This document shows positions 1-8,870 of a stretch of 64,000 nt of DNA, piece after piece; positions within the stretch are counted from its first letter, which is position 1; every line of letters starts with the position of its first letter. This DNA comes from Taklimakanibacter deserti. Its GTDB lineage: Bacteria > Pseudomonadota > Alphaproteobacteria > Rhizobiales > Aestuariivirgaceae. The position numbers and the translations under genes were made by a program. A model generated the notes under the pieces. The model saw only the letters and a list, made by a program, of their open reading frames with translations, searched no databases and was not told the DNA's origin. The stretch covers positions 62,001-126,000 of the forward strand of contig QORU01000002.1 of assembly GCA_003574785.1 (NCBI GenBank), in the 5' to 3' direction.

Positions 1-352
1 GGTCGAACCACAGCCGCGTCGGCGTCCCGCGGAACAGGCGATAATGCTCGGCGAAGCGCCGCCAGATGGCACGTCCATCGGTTTCGACGGGCGTTGCGTC
101 ACGCGCCGGCACGCCGAGCTCCTCCAGCCGGACACCGTGGCTGAAGAGCATGCGGAAAATATAGTGGTCGGGAACGATCAGGAGCTGCGCCGGATCGGGG
201 AAAGGCTCGTTCAATGCATACCAGCGCGGGTCGGTGTGGCCATGCGGGCTGACGATCGGAAGATGCGCAACACCGGCATGGAGACGGCGGGCCAGCTCAC
301 GCTGAAACGGCTCAGCTGAAAAAAGCAGATCGCGATGGGTGAGCCCGGACAT
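1..352 (-). CDS. uxaC: Uronate (glucuronate) isomerase, N-terminal part, cut by the window edge
   Basis: Only the first 117 codons lie in the window. The protein starts MSGLTHRDLL and carries the SPHGHTDPRWYA segment, whose His-x-His pair is the N-terminal metal site of the uronate isomerase branch of the amidohydrolase superfamily, followed by a segment with PDHYIFRMLFSHGV typical of UxaC. The enzyme converts D-glucuronate to D-fructuronate in the cytoplasm. A strong GGAGG lies directly upstream of the ATG. It is divergent from uxuB and uxuA, which catalyse the next two steps, so the three make one hexuronate pathway. The C-terminal three quarters are outside the window. Confidence 0.9.
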   Translation of the reverse strand, partial: MSGLTHRDLLFSAEPFQRELARRLHAGVAHLPIVSPHGHTDPRWYALNEPFPDPAQLLIVPDHYIFRMLFSHGVRLEELGVPARDATPVETDGRAIWRRFAEHYRLFRGTPTRLWFD

Positions 353-476
353 TTCCCTCCTTCTACTTTTTGTGGAAGGCTATGTGCGGACTTAGATCAT
401 GTCAACATATAACTTATCTCTACTTGTATAATGACTTTGACTATGATCCAGTGCGTGGCCATAAGCATGGGGAAGC
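353..476. promoter_or_regulatory. Divergent uxaC / uxuB promoter region
   Basis: This 124-base AT-richer gap separates two divergent catabolic genes and must hold both promoters. On the plus strand TATAAT (427-432) is a perfect -10 hexamer. On the minus strand TTGACA (within 401-408) is a perfect -35 hexamer with TAGCCT 17 bases later as a weak -10. The inverted half-sites ATGT and ACAT, two bases apart (about 399-408), overlap this -35 and could be a regulator site of the GntR type often found with uxu genes. No regulator gene is seen nearby. The operator is inference. Confidence 0.45.
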
Positions 477-1952
477 ATGCATCACCGTCTTTGCCAAAAA
501 CTGCTGGACAGGCTTCCGGGGTCCGTAACCGTCCCGTCCTATGGGCGCGGCGCCATCCGTACCGGCATTGTCCATCTGGGCGTTGGCGCCTTTCATCGTG
601 CGCATCAGGCCGTCTATGTCGATGACTGCCTGAATGCAGGCGCAAAAGACTGGGGCATCATCGGCGCCTCGCTGCGCCGGACCGACACTCGTGATGCGCT
701 CGAGGGCCAGGACGGCCTCTACACGCTCGCCACGCGCAGCAGCGATGGCGAGAAGCTCAGGGTGATCGGCTCGCTTTCCTCCGTGCTGGTGGCGCCCGAG
801 AATCCCGCGGTGCTGATCGATGCCCTGAGCGATCCCGCGATCCGCATCGTGACGCTGACCGTCACCGAGAAAGCCTATTTGCGGGCTGCCGACGGCAGGC
901 TCAACGCGGACGATCCCGACATCGTTCATGACCTCGCTCATCCCGAGCGTCCGAAGACCGTGCATGGATTTCTCACCCAAGCGCTCGAGCGACGGCAGGC
1001 GCAGGGCATCGCCCCCTTCACCATCCTGTGCTGCGACAACCTGCCGGCCAATGGCACGACGCTGCGCCAGGTGATGCTCGATTTCGCCCATTTGCGCGGG
1101 CGCCGCTGGGTCGATCATGTGGCGCTCAACGTCGCTTTCCCGTCGAGCATGGTCGATCGCATCGTGCCCGCGACCACGCCGGGAGATCGTGCGCGCATCA
1201 GCGCCACGCTCGGCGTCGATGACGCCTGGCCAGTGGTGACCGAGCCTTTCTCGCAATGGGTGGTGGAAGAGCGGTTCCCGACGGGGCGTCCGGATTGGGA
1301 AAACTTCGGCGTCACCATGGTCAAGGATGTGACACCCTTCGAGGAGATGAAGCTCAGGCTTCTCAATGGGGCGCATTCCGCCCTCGCCTATCTCGGCCTG
1401 CTATCGGGTCATGCGACGGTCGATGAAGCTTTCGCGGCGCCACCGTTGCGCCATTTCATCGACCTTCTGTGGGCGGAAGCCGCGACGACCTTGCCGGCCG
1501 CAGTCAGTGGCCAGACGGGTCCCTATACTCAGGAGCTGGCGCAGCGCTTCGCCAACAAGGCGCTCGCCCATCAGCTCAGGCAAATCGCGACCGACGGCAG
1601 CCAGAAGCTGCCGCAGCGGATCATCAGCACAAGCCTGGCGCGGCTCGAGGCCGGGCACGGCGCCGATCACCTCGCTTTGGTGCCGGCGGCCTGGATCGCC
1701 GCCTGCGAAGCCCGCGGCGCAGCGCTTCCCGTCGGGCATTTTACCGATCCATTGGACGCCGGGATGACCGCGCTCCTGACACGCAGAACATCGCCCGAGC
1801 AGGCGGTGAGCGATGTCTTCGACCTCGTGGGCTTCGCCCGTGGCCACGATCTCCGCCATACGCTGCTGCGGCTGGTCACAATGCATTTGACGAGACTGCG
1901 CGAGCGTGGCGTTGTCTCGGCCCTCGCTCATCTCGACGGAGCTTCCTCATGA
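477..1952 (+). CDS. uxuB: Fructuronate reductase (mannitol dehydrogenase family)
   Basis: The 491-residue protein belongs to the long-chain polyol dehydrogenases. Near the N-terminus it has [13 protein letters not shown], the family's nucleotide-binding start, and in the C-terminal domain [16 protein letters not shown], which carries the catalytic Lys, Asn and His in the KxxxxNxxH arrangement. The family includes mannitol, tagaturonate and fructuronate oxidoreductases. The neighbours uxaC and uxuA make fructuronate to D-mannonate, with NADH, the most likely reaction. The start is ATG 477, with a purine-rich GGGGAAG very close by. The stop overlaps the uxuA start by four bases (ATGA), which indicates translational coupling. 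Confidence 0.88.
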   Translation: MHHRLCQKLLDRLPGSVTVPSYGRGAIRTGIVHLGVGAFHRAHQAVYVDDCLNAGAKDWGIIGASLRRTDTRDALEGQDGLYTLATRSSDGEKLRVIGSLSSVLVAPENPAVLIDALSDPAIRIVTLTVTEKAYLRAADGRLNADDPDIVHDLAHPERPKTVHGFLTQALERRQAQGIAPFTILCCDNLPANGTTLRQVMLDFAHLRGRRWVDHVALNVAFPSSMVDRIVPATTPGDRARISATLGVDDAWPVVTEPFSQWVVEERFPTGRPDWENFGVTMVKDVTPFEEMKLRLLNGAHSALAYLGLLSGHATVDEAFAAPPLRHFIDLLWAEAATTLPAAVSGQTGPYTQELAQRFANKALAHQLRQIATDGSQKLPQRIISTSLARLEAGHGADHLALVPAAWIAACEARGAALPVGHFTDPLDAGMTALLTRRTSPEQAVSDVFDLVGFARGHDLRHTLLRLVTMHLTRLRERGVVSALAHLDGASS

Positions 1953-3136
1953 AACAGACCTGGCGCTGGTTCGGCCCCGACGATCCGGTGACGCTCGCCC
2001 ATGCGCGCCAGGCGGGCGCCAGCGGCATCGTGACCGCGCTCCATCATCTCAATGACGGCCGCGCCTGGCCGCTCGATGAGGTCATGAAGCGCAAGGCGGA
2101 AGTGGAAGCCGCGGGCCTCTCTTGGGATGTCGTCGAAAGCATCATCGTGCATGAGGACGTCAAGACGAGGAGCGGCCGTTTCCGTGAGCTGATCGCCGAT
2201 TACAAATCCTCCATCCGCGCCGTCGCCCAGGCCGGGGTCAAGACGGTCTGCTACAATTTCATGGCGATCACCGACTGGACGCGCACCGATCTCGATTATC
2301 CGATGGCGCATGGCGGAACGGCGCTGCGCTTCGATATCGTCGATTTCTGCCTCTATGACGTGCTGGTGCTGAAGCGGCGCGGGGCCGAGAACGAGCACCC
2401 CGCCCTCCGTATCGCCGCGGCGCGGGAAAGGCTCGCACAGATGAACGAGAGCGCGCTCGCCCGCCTCGAAGCCAATCTCGTCGGCTGGGTGCCGGCGCGC
2501 GAATTCATCTTCGACCGCGACAGCTTCCGCAAGGCGCTCGAACGCTATCGCGATCTGACCGTCATGGGCTTGCGCCAGAACCTCCTGGAGTTCCTGCGCG
2601 AGATCGTCCCCGTCGCCGAGGAGGCCGGCGTCAGGATGGCCATCCATCCCGATGATCCGCCCTTCCCGATCTTCGGTCTGCCGCGCGTCGTCTCGACCGC
2701 AGAGCATGCGCGCGCCATCCTCGAAGGATGTCCCTCGCCCGCCAACGGACTGACCTTGTGCTCGGGCTCCTACGGCGCCAATGCCGCAAACGACCTGGTG
2801 GCCATGGCGAAGGCATTTGGGCCCAGCATCCATTTCGCCCATTTGCGCAATGTCACCAAGGAAGCGGACGGCTCGTTCCATGAAGCCGAGCATCTCGCAG
2901 GCGACACCGACATGGTGGCGCTGGTGGGCGCGCTGATGCAGGAGGAAGCGAGACGGCGCAAGGCCGGACAGTCCGACTGGGAGATTCCCATGCGCCCCGA
3001 TCACGGCCATGCCATCGTCGATGACATCGGCAAGAAGGTGAATCCCGGCTATTCCTGCATCGGCCGCCTCAAGGGACTGGCGGAATTGCGCGGCATCATG
3101 CGCACTCTCGCCGCCCTGGAGAAGCGCCCGGCATGA
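1949..3136 (+). CDS. uxuA: Mannonate dehydratase
   Basis: The 395-residue protein begins [14 protein letters not shown] and contains [11 protein letters not shown] and the [14 protein letters not shown] segment, all typical of UxuA TIM-barrel dehydratases, which turn D-mannonate into 2-keto-3-deoxygluconate. Conserved His and Cys residues near the C-terminus (MRPDHGH, about residue 350) fit the metal site. The reading frame is open much further upstream, but ATG 1949 overlaps the uxuB stop and gives the normal family length, so the longer reading is not real. It is the second gene of the uxuB-uxuA-oxidoreductase operon. Confidence 0.92.
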   Translation: MKQTWRWFGPDDPVTLAHARQAGASGIVTALHHLNDGRAWPLDEVMKRKAEVEAAGLSWDVVESIIVHEDVKTRSGRFRELIADYKSSIRAVAQAGVKTVCYNFMAITDWTRTDLDYPMAHGGTALRFDIVDFCLYDVLVLKRRGAENEHPALRIAAARERLAQMNESALARLEANLVGWVPAREFIFDRDSFRKALERYRDLTVMGLRQNLLEFLREIVPVAEEAGVRMAIHPDDPPFPIFGLPRVVSTAEHARAILEGCPSPANGLTLCSGSYGANAANDLVAMAKAFGPSIHFAHLRNVTKEADGSFHEAEHLAGDTDMVALVGALMQEEARRRKAGQSDWEIPMRPDHGHAIVDDIGKKVNPGYSCIGRLKGLAELRGIMRTLAALEKRPA

Positions 3137-4176
3137 AGCGGATCAAGCTTGGCATCATCGGCCTCGGCATGGCGGTCGCGCCGCATGCGAGGAGCCTCGC
3201 CGACCTTGGGGACCGCGTCGAAGTGGCGGCTGCCTTCAGTCCGAGCGCCCAGCGGCGCGAAGCCTTTGCCGCAAGCACCGGCTATCTGGCCTGCGACAGC
3301 ATCGAGCGCATCTTTGACAATCCTTCGATCACCGCCGTCCTGCTGCTCACGCCGCCCAATACGCATCTCGATCTCGTCCGGCGCGCCGCGGCGGCCGGCA
3401 AGCACATATTGCTCGAAAAGCCGCTGGAGACCAGCCTGGCGCGCGCCGAAGCGGTGGTTGCGGCGGCCGAGGCGGCAAGGGTCAAGCTCGGCATCGTCCT
3501 GCAGCACCGCTTCCGTCCTGTCGCCCGTGCCTTGGCCGAAACGATGCAGCGAAACGACCTCGGCGCGCTGGTGAGCGCTTCGGCACGGCTCTACAACTGG
3601 CGCCCGCAGAGCTATTACGATCAGCCGGGACGCGGCACCAAGGCGCGCGACGGCGGCGGTGTGCTGCTCACCCAGGCCATTCACACGCTCGATCTCCTGA
3701 TCTCGCTTGTAGGATTGCCGGAGGAAGTCGTGGCTTATTGCACGACAAGCGTCATGCACCGGATGGAAACGGAAGACCTGGCCATGGGCGCCATGCGTTT
3801 CGCCGGCGGCGCCTTGGGCTCGATCGGCGCCACGACCTGCGCCTATCCGGGCTTTCCCGACGGCATCGACATCATCGGTACCAAGGGGACGGCGCGTCTC
3901 GATGGCGCTCGCCTGCAGTTGCAGCTCCATGACGGGACATCGCGCGTGATCGATGACGAGGACAAGATCGGCGGCGCGGGCGCCGACCCGATGGCTTTCA
4001 CGCACCATCACCACCGCGCCTTGATCGCGGACTTCCTCGCGGCGATCGAGAATGACGCTCAGCCAAGGATCACCGGACGCGAGGCGCTCAAGGCGCATTA
4101 TCTGATCGAAGCGATGCTCAGGTCGTCGCAAACCGCCAGGGCCGTCTCGGTGACGGAAATATCCCAAGCTACATGA
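3133..4176 (+). CDS. Gfo/Idh/MocA family oxidoreductase
   Basis: The 347-residue protein has an N-terminal Rossmann fold ([14 protein letters not shown], residues 5-18) and the family motif with the catalytic lysine in [10 protein letters not shown] (about residue 97), followed by the GFO_IDH_MocA C-terminal domain with a HTLDLL segment. Such enzymes oxidise or reduce sugar and inositol hydroxyls with NAD(P). The start overlaps the uxuA stop (ATGA), so it is co-translated with the hexuronate genes and probably acts on a uronic-acid-related sugar. The exact substrate cannot be read from sequence. Its 3' end overlaps the convergent small gene by eight bases. Confidence 0.85.
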   Translation: MKRIKLGIIGLGMAVAPHARSLADLGDRVEVAAAFSPSAQRREAFAASTGYLACDSIERIFDNPSITAVLLLTPPNTHLDLVRRAAAAGKHILLEKPLETSLARAEAVVAAAEAARVKLGIVLQHRFRPVARALAETMQRNDLGALVSASARLYNWRPQSYYDQPGRGTKARDGGGVLLTQAIHTLDLLISLVGLPEEVVAYCTTSVMHRMETEDLAMGAMRFAGGALGSIGATTCAYPGFPDGIDIIGTKGTARLDGARLQLQLHDGTSRVIDDEDKIGGAGADPMAFTHHHHRALIADFLAAIENDAQPRITGREALKAHYLIEAMLRSSQTARAVSVTEISQAT

Positions 4177-4552
4177 CGGGTGTCGCGAAGAAACAGATCA
4201 CGCCATGGCGCGGCGCGGCGCGGTCCCTGTCATAGATACAGGCATAGAACAGGTGATCGGCATTGGGCGGGCTCTGGATCCGGTTCCAGGGTATGACGGC
4301 ATCGACCGGTGCCTGAGACTGCGAATTGACGGTGCGCGCCTGATCCACGGTCATGGTGAGCCGATAGCCTTCGCGCGTTTCACTCACCCAGGAAGGATCG
4401 ACCGGCGCGCAATCATGACCGCCACAGCAGTTCGATTGAAAGACCGGATCGGATGTCGAGCTATACCAGTCATGTGCCATGACGAACTGTGTGCTGAAGA
4501 GATAAAGCCATGCCGCCGCCAGCACAACGAACATGGGCCAGAGTTTGTCCAT
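4169..4552 (-). CDS. Small exported protein with CCGGHDC motif, copy 1
   Basis: The 127-residue product has an N-terminal hydrophobic segment (about residues 5-26) that ends in MAHDW, which looks like a signal peptide or membrane anchor. A conserved block follows with a CCGGHDCAPV motif, then a charged domain and the ending CFFATPVM. I do not recognise a named domain. The Cys-Cys-x-x-His-x-Cys cluster suggests disulfides or a metal site in the periplasm, but this is inference. A GGAGCAGG sequence precedes the ATG. A near-identical paralogue of the same length lies 151 bases upstream, so this is a tandem duplication. Confidence 0.7.
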   Translation of the reverse strand: MDKLWPMFVVLAAAWLYLFSTQFVMAHDWYSSTSDPVFQSNCCGGHDCAPVDPSWVSETREGYRLTMTVDQARTVNSQSQAPVDAVIPWNRIQSPPNADHLFYACIYDRDRAAPRHGVICFFATPVM

Positions 4553-4703
4553 GAGCCTGCTCCGGATCTGAACCCGTCACGAAAACTCACTGTGGCGCCC
4601 ATCCCGCCAGGATTTTGAAGCTTATCCCTGCTAGAAAGAATCAGGATCGTTTCTGGTATTTTACACCAAAAGCCCTGCATCCGCGCATCGATAATTCGCC
4701 GAC

Positions 4704-5087
4704 CTACATGACGGGGGTCGCGAAGAAACAGATGACGCCATGGCGCGGCGCGGCGCGGTCCCTGTCATAGATACACGCATAGAACAGGTGATCGGCATTG
4801 GGCGGGCTCTGGATCCGGCTCCAGGGTATGACGGCGTCTACCGGCGATTGAGCCTGCGGGTTGACGGTGCGGGCCTGGTCCGCGGTCATGGTGAGGCGAT
4901 AGCCTTCGCGCGTCTCACTTACCCAGGAAGGGTCGACGGGCGCGCAATCATGACCACCGCAGCAACTCGATTGATAGACCGGATCCGCAGTCGAGCTGTA
5001 CCAATCATGCGCCAACGCAAACTGCGTTCCGAACAGATACATCCACGCTGCCAACAGCAACACAAACAGCGGCCAGAGTTTCGTCAT
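4704..5087 (-). CDS. Small exported protein with CCGGHDC motif, copy 2
   Basis: This is the paralogue of the adjacent downstream gene. It is 127 residues long, with a hydrophobic N-terminus ending in LAHDW, the same CCGGHDCAPVDPSWV block and a C-terminal third that is almost identical. The frame is open to 5120, but ATG 5087 matches the start of the other copy and has the same GGAGCAGG ribosome site, so I use it. The substitutions I can see are mostly in the signal segment and at scattered conservative positions, which suggests both copies are under selection. Function is unknown. Confidence 0.7.
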   Translation of the reverse strand: MTKLWPLFVLLLAAWMYLFGTQFALAHDWYSSTADPVYQSSCCGGHDCAPVDPSWVSETREGYRLTMTADQARTVNPQAQSPVDAVIPWSRIQSPPNADHLFYACIYDRDRAAPRHGVICFFATPVM

Positions 5088-5317
5088 GCGCCTGCTCCGG
5101 TTCAAAGCTTCAACTTCCATTGCAACCGGCCGTCGGGATGAGATTCATCCCCGGTAGAGGGCCTCCGCCGCTAAAGAAGAGTGGAAGGCGGGGTGCATTG
5201 TTAATTGTTCCAGGAACCGGAGGTTCCAAATCTCACGGCCTGCCGAATCTGCATGCGCATATCGGGTCCGGAATTTTCTTCCGCTGAGACAGTTACTTGA
5301 AAATCGCCTAAAGTTCT
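5088..5317. other. Intergenic gap without a recognised gene
   Basis: I see no convincing coding sequence here. It contains the leader of the upstream tandem gene and downstream DNA of the proline-rich ORF. An imperfect GGAACC-centred repeat (about 5213-5228) was the only structure noted. Confidence 0.3.
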
Positions 5318-5497
5318 TCAGCCGGCTCGCTCGGGGTTGTTTTGGCCGGGCTCCTTGATCGGTTGATGCTTGCGGCGATCGGGCGGCTCGATCTCAGGCT
5401 CAGGCAAAGGCTTGCCCGGCTCCGGCGGGATGGGTTGCGGCGACGGTACCGGCGGTTCAGGCAGGTCGGGGGTTTCGGGCGTGGGGATTGTTGCCAT
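5318..5497 (-). CDS. Possible small proline-rich protein
   Basis: A 59-codon ORF from ATG 5497 encodes MATIPTPETPDLPEPPVP and continues with repeated Pro-Glu units to a charged C-terminus (NNPERAG). It has no hydrophobic segment and no known domain. Short Pro/Glu-rich proteins of this kind are seen in rhizobia, but there is no good ribosome site here. It could therefore be a chance ORF in GC-rich DNA. The longer reading from 5629 is not supported. Confidence 0.35.
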   Translation of the reverse strand: MATIPTPETPDLPEPPVPSPQPIPPEPGKPLPEPEIEPPDRRKHQPIKEPGQNNPERAG

Positions 5498-5866
5498 GGA
5501 GCATAAACATCCGGGACTCGCTTGAGTTCCCCGCGAGGTGGGGCCCGCAAGGACCAGGCGATCTGGGGAGGGTACGGGGAGACCTGCGGGCCCTCGGGCT
5601 CTCGATGCGTTGCCCCTGAGGAACGACATTCAACCAACCTATGTGTCGGGTGACTGTTCCCTAGTCTTTTTGCATCTCGCGCGCTTTGGAAGGGCGACGC
5701 GAAGTGATGTGGAACCTCGGCGCGTGTGCAAACGTATTTCAGTAGTCCTGCACATCCGGACGTTCTTCACGACGCCATGACGGGACAGGGCCGGTCCGAG
5801 TTGCGTTGGCAACCGGACCGGCTTCTCCGCGACGACAGCGATAAGCTTGAGAAAGTGAGGCAAGCC
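5498..5866. other. Intergenic gap without a recognised gene
   Basis: The 369 bases between the proline-rich ORF and the small membrane protein hold several overlapping short ORFs on both strands, none with a ribosome site or protein-like composition. The stretch around 5640-5760 is less GC-rich and is the likely promoter region for the plus-strand gene. Confidence 0.3.
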
Positions 5867-6070
5867 GTGAACATGCTGGATCTGGCAGGCATTTGGTGGG
5901 CCGTCGTCATCGTGCTGTCGACGACGATATTGGGCGCGGGCCTCGGCTATGGCGTCTGGGCTGCGCGGCATGCTCCCCGGGATGCCAAAACGCTGCGTGA
6001 GAAGGATGCCGCCACGCGCAGGAATTTCGATGACGCGGCCGTGGAAGAGCGGCCGGTCTTCAAGGAATGA
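5867..6070 (+). CDS. Small single-pass membrane protein
   Basis: The 67-residue product (GTG start; ATG 5873 is the alternative) has one strong transmembrane segment, AGIWWAVVIVLSTTILGAG, near the N-terminus. A positively charged, then acidic, cytoplasmic-looking tail ends in VEERPVFKE. A GTGAGG sequence six bases before the GTG supports this start over the longer open frame from 5726. The family is not recognised. It sits among small stress-type genes. Confidence 0.5.
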   Translation: MNMLDLAGIWWAVVIVLSTTILGAGLGYGVWAARHAPRDAKTLREKDAATRRNFDDAAVEERPVFKE

Positions 6071-6094
6071 GCAGGACCGCGCTCGCGCGACCGA

Positions 6095-6535
6095 TCATTG
6101 CGGGCCGGTTTGCGTGTGGCTGCCGCCGGGTCGGGAAATGTCACCGAGCGCCTGACCGGTCTTAGCCCGCGCTCCCGTCATGGCCAGATCGCCGAGCGAC
6201 ACGATCCCCACCAGGCGTTTCTCACGGTTCAGCACCGGCAAGCGGCGCACCTGTATATCGCCCATATTGGCGAGCACATGCTCGGTGTCCTCGTCCTCAT
6301 AGCAATATTTGACCTCGTGGCTCATCACTTCCTCGACCAGGGAATCGGGCCCCTGCCCCGCGGCCACCGCGCGCACGGCGATATCACGGTCGGTGATCAT
6401 GCCGACCAGCCGGTCGTCCTCGCTCACCGGAATGGCGCCGGCATCGATCTCCGCCATCATCGCCGCAGCATTCTGGATCGTGTCGCCGGGATGAGCGAGG
6501 TGAACGTCCGGGCTCATGCAATCGCGTATCTTCAT
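6095..6535 (-). CDS. CBS-domain protein
   Basis: The 146-residue protein consists of two CBS domains in tandem (about residues 5-60 and 72-128), with typical PVSEDDRLVGMITDRDIA and LPVLNREKRLVGIVSLGDLA segments. Paired CBS domains form a Bateman module that binds adenine nucleotides. Stand-alone versions are thought to act as energy or redox sensors. The tail after residue 130 is Gly/Ser-rich and probably disordered. A perfect AGGAGG lies upstream; ATG 6535 has better spacing than ATG 6538. No partner protein is obvious. Confidence 0.88.
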   Translation of the reverse strand: MKIRDCMSPDVHLAHPGDTIQNAAAMMAEIDAGAIPVSEDDRLVGMITDRDIAVRAVAAGQGPDSLVEEVMSHEVKYCYEDEDTEHVLANMGDIQVRRLPVLNREKRLVGIVSLGDLAMTGARAKTGQALGDISRPGGSHTQTGPQ

Positions 6536-6678
6536 CATTCCCTCCTATCTCATCTGAGGGGAACGTGACCGTCGCCAGGGAGTTCCAGGAGATCAATGAT
6601 GGCTGCGGCGTCCACATACCCCGGAACCACATCCATCTCAGGATGTTCTCTGCGCAAACGGACATCAGGAGGCGCAGA

Positions 6679-6888
6679 ATGAAACGACATCGCGGCAGGC
6701 GCGGCACGCAAAGGGCGAAAGACTTGCCCTTATCGAAGGATGATCGCCTTTCCTTCGAGCTCCAAGATCGCGATACGGCCGATTATGCCTATGGGGGCTA
6801 CGGCCACCGCAAGCCCGGACATGCCAGAAGCGACCCCTATCCCGTCGGGCCAGACACTCCGGACGGCGCCGAAAGCGAACGCCAGTAG
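6679..6888 (+). CDS. Small basic hypothetical protein
   Basis: A 69-codon ORF begins at ATG 6679 with a good AGGAGG seven bases upstream. The N-terminus is very basic (MKRHRGRRGTQRAKD) and the rest is polar and rich in Asp, Gly and Tyr (DYAYGGYGHRKPG). There is no signal peptide or known domain. The start is decided by the ribosome site; the open frame from 6565 has none. Function is unknown. Confidence 0.45.
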   Translation: MKRHRGRRGTQRAKDLPLSKDDRLSFELQDRDTADYAYGGYGHRKPGHARSDPYPVGPDTPDGAESERQ

Positions 6889-6974
6889 GCGGGCGTCGCT
6901 CCGCTCTCGCATTTTGGAACCGGCGCCATGGGACGCCGTTATTGTTCCGGCTCCGGAAGAGCCTGGAGGTTGGT

Positions 6975-7190
6975 ATGACGCCGCTAAAAATATGCCGGAT
7001 TACGCCGAGCGATCTTCTGACGATCATCGAAGACATCGGCTTTGGCAAAGCCGCCATCGGTGGCGCGGACAGCCACGGCATCGTCATCGACGGTTATCTT
7101 GACCTCGCCGGCATGGCCCACCGCATCAATGCCCTCATAGAGATCAGAGCGCGCTCGCAACAGCTGATCGACCACGCGCAGCCGCGCTAG
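6975..7190 (+). CDS. Small hypothetical protein
   Basis: The 71-residue ORF starts at ATG 6975 after a clear GGAGGT. It encodes MTPLKICRITPSDLLTIIED and a soluble, mixed-charge body ending in DHAQPR. No domain is recognised. It lies 14 bases upstream of the DUF6766-like gene and is probably co-transcribed with it. Confidence 0.5.
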   Translation: MTPLKICRITPSDLLTIIEDIGFGKAAIGGADSHGIVIDGYLDLAGMAHRINALIEIRARSQQLIDHAQPR

Positions 7191-7204
7191 GCGCGTGACT
7201 GACG

Positions 7205-7621
7205 ATGACCCGTCCGACGCCCAAATCAGAGCGTAAATACGCCCTCCACGATATGAGATTCGGCCGCTACGGCTTCTTCTATTTCACCGGCGCCTTCTTC
7301 GCGCTGTCGCTGTTCGGGCATTGGCTCTTCGGCTGGCTCGCCTATGTGAATGACCAGGCTGCCCATAATGCCCAGATCTCGGCCGGCGACTATGCACTCA
7401 TAATGCTGCGTGACACGCTGGAGAACTGGCAATCGGAATTCCTGCAGCTGATCTGGCAAGTGGCAGGCCTCGCCTTCCTGCTTCACATCGGCTCACCGCA
7501 ATCCAAGGAAGGCGATGACCGCAAGGAAGCCAAGCTCGACGCGATCCTGGAAGCGGTCGATCCGAAGAACGGCAAGGACACGGTCGCCAAGCTCGACCAG
7601 GAATTTCAGCGGACCTCCTGA
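7205..7621 (+). CDS. DUF6766-like small membrane protein
   Basis: The 138-residue protein has a transmembrane segment at about residues 22-46 (FFYFTGAFFALSLFGHWLFG) and a second at about 80-95 (FLQLIWQVAGLAFLLHIG). A conserved SPQSKEGDDRKEAKLDAIL stretch on the C-terminal side is the hallmark I associate with the DUF6766 group. The function of that group is not established. It follows the small ORF at 6975 and ends before a strong hairpin shared with rpsI. Confidence 0.7.
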   Translation: MTRPTPKSERKYALHDMRFGRYGFFYFTGAFFALSLFGHWLFGWLAYVNDQAAHNAQISAGDYALIMLRDTLENWQSEFLQLIWQVAGLAFLLHIGSPQSKEGDDRKEAKLDAILEAVDPKNGKDTVAKLDQEFQRTS

Positions 7622-7648
7622 AGTGAGGGGCCGCCCTTCGCCACAGCA

Positions 7649-7676
7649 AAGGGGACAGCGTTGCCGCTGTCCCCTC
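7649..7676 (-). terminator. Hairpin terminator after rpsI (possibly bidirectional)
   Basis: GGGGACAGC (7651-7659) pairs perfectly with GCTGTCCCC (7666-7674) around a six-base loop. Read on the minus strand the stem is followed by a short T run, so it most likely ends the rplM-rpsI transcript. It also lies just beyond the convergent DUF6766-like gene. Confidence 0.75.
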
Positions 7677-7699
7677 CACAGATCGCGTATGGGAAGCGC

Positions 7700-8191
7700 T
7701 TAGCGCTTCGAGAACTGGAACGACCGGCGGGCTTTGGCGCGGCCGTATTTCTTGCGCTCGACCGCTCGCGGATCGCGCGTCAGGAAGCCGTTCTTCTTGA
7801 GGACCGAGCGCAGCTCCGGCTCGAAATAGGTGAGCGCCCGGGCAAGGCCGTGGCGCACGGCGCCCGCCTGGCCCGACAGTCCGCCGCCCGTGACGGTGCA
7901 TTCAACATCGACCTGGTCGCGGCGCAGCGCCGTCACCATCGGCTGCTGGACGAGCATCTGCAGCACGGGACGCGCGAAGTAGACGTTGATCGCCTTGCCG
8001 TTGACGGTGATCTTGCCGCCGCCACGCTTCACCCACACGCGGGCGATGGCGTCCTTGCGGCGGCCGGTCGCGTAAGCGCGGCCCTTGGCGTCGAGCTTGG
8101 GCTTGGCCGGCGTCGCCGGCGCGCCCTGCGCCTTCACAGCGGCGCTGCCCAGGGCTTCGCCGAGATTGGAAAGAGTTGTCTGTTCAGCCAT
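7700..8191 (-). CDS. rpsI: 30S ribosomal protein uS9
   Basis: The 163-residue protein ends in the S9 signature with the [14 protein letters not shown] tail that reaches the P-site tRNA, and contains [14 protein letters not shown] and [15 protein letters not shown]. The N-terminal extension of about 35 residues ([16 protein letters not shown]) is usual for alphaproteobacterial S9 and absent from the E. coli protein. It lies five bases after rplM in the conserved rplM-rpsI operon. Confidence 0.98.
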   Translation of the reverse strand: MAEQTTLSNLGEALGSAAVKAQGAPATPAKPKLDAKGRAYATGRRKDAIARVWVKRGGGKITVNGKAINVYFARPVLQMLVQQPMVTALRRDQVDVECTVTGGGLSGQAGAVRHGLARALTYFEPELRSVLKKNGFLTRDPRAVERKKYGRAKARRSFQFSKR

Positions 8192-8196
8192 GGTCT

Positions 8197-8661
8197 TCAG
8201 CCTCTCAGCGTGTTCTTGGGATTGAGCGCAGCGACGTCGAGCTTTTCAGGGCTCTGGGCCTCATGCGGATGGGCGTCGCCCTTGTAGATGCGCAGATTGG
8301 ACATCTGCTGGCGCTTCAGCGGACCGCCCGGGAGCATGCGCTTCACCGCCGCTTCGAGGACGCGATCGGGGAACTTGCCCTCAAGGATCTTCTCGGCCTT
8401 GCGTTCCTTGATGCCGCCAGGGAAACCGGTGTGCCAGTAATAGGTCTTGTCCTTGCGCTTATTACCGGTCAGCACGACCTTCTCGGCATTGATGACGATG
8501 ATATTGTCGCCGCAGTCCATATGGGGGGTGAAAGTGGGCTTGTGCTTGCCGCGCAGACGGTTGGCGATGATCGTGGCGAGGCGCCCGACAACCAGACCGT
8601 TCGCATCGATGAGCACCCACTTTTTCTCGATTTCCTTGGCTTTCGCCGAATAGGTCTTCAT
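8197..8661 (-). CDS. rplM: 50S ribosomal protein uL13
   Basis: The 154-residue protein starts [15 protein letters not shown] and contains [16 protein letters not shown] and [14 protein letters not shown], all diagnostic of L13. It is the first gene of the rplM-rpsI operon. The upstream 200-base gap carries the promoter region described at 8757. Confidence 0.98.
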   Translation of the reverse strand: MKTYSAKAKEIEKKWVLIDANGLVVGRLATIIANRLRGKHKPTFTPHMDCGDNIIVINAEKVVLTGNKRKDKTYYWHTGFPGGIKERKAEKILEGKFPDRVLEAAVKRMLPGGPLKRQQMSNLRIYKGDAHPHEAQSPEKLDVAALNPKNTLRG

Positions 8662-8756
8662 TTGAGGGTTCCAATGCTTGTTCGGATTGGCCGGAGATAC
8701 AGAGGCGGACGCAAAAGGTCAAGGAAAACCCGGTAATATAACGCTTTTTCTTGTGT

Positions 8757-8770
8757 GGTATTATAATACC
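8757..8770. promoter_or_regulatory. Palindromic two-way -10-like element between rplM and the 8871 gene
   Basis: GGTATTATAATACC is a perfect 14-base palindrome in the middle of the divergent gap. Because of the symmetry a TATAAT hexamer can be read on both strands (8762-8767 plus; 8760-8765 minus). No strong -35 hexamer is seen at 17 bases on either side, so the promoter reading is tentative. A dimeric regulator site is the alternative. Confidence 0.35.
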
Positions 8771-8870
8771 TGAAAGTGTTGTTTTGCTGCCACAGTTTCA
8801 GGTTCTGATGCGGGACCCCTTTTCGTAACTGCTTGTATTTCATAAGATTCGCGACACCGAGAGGGTGCCT

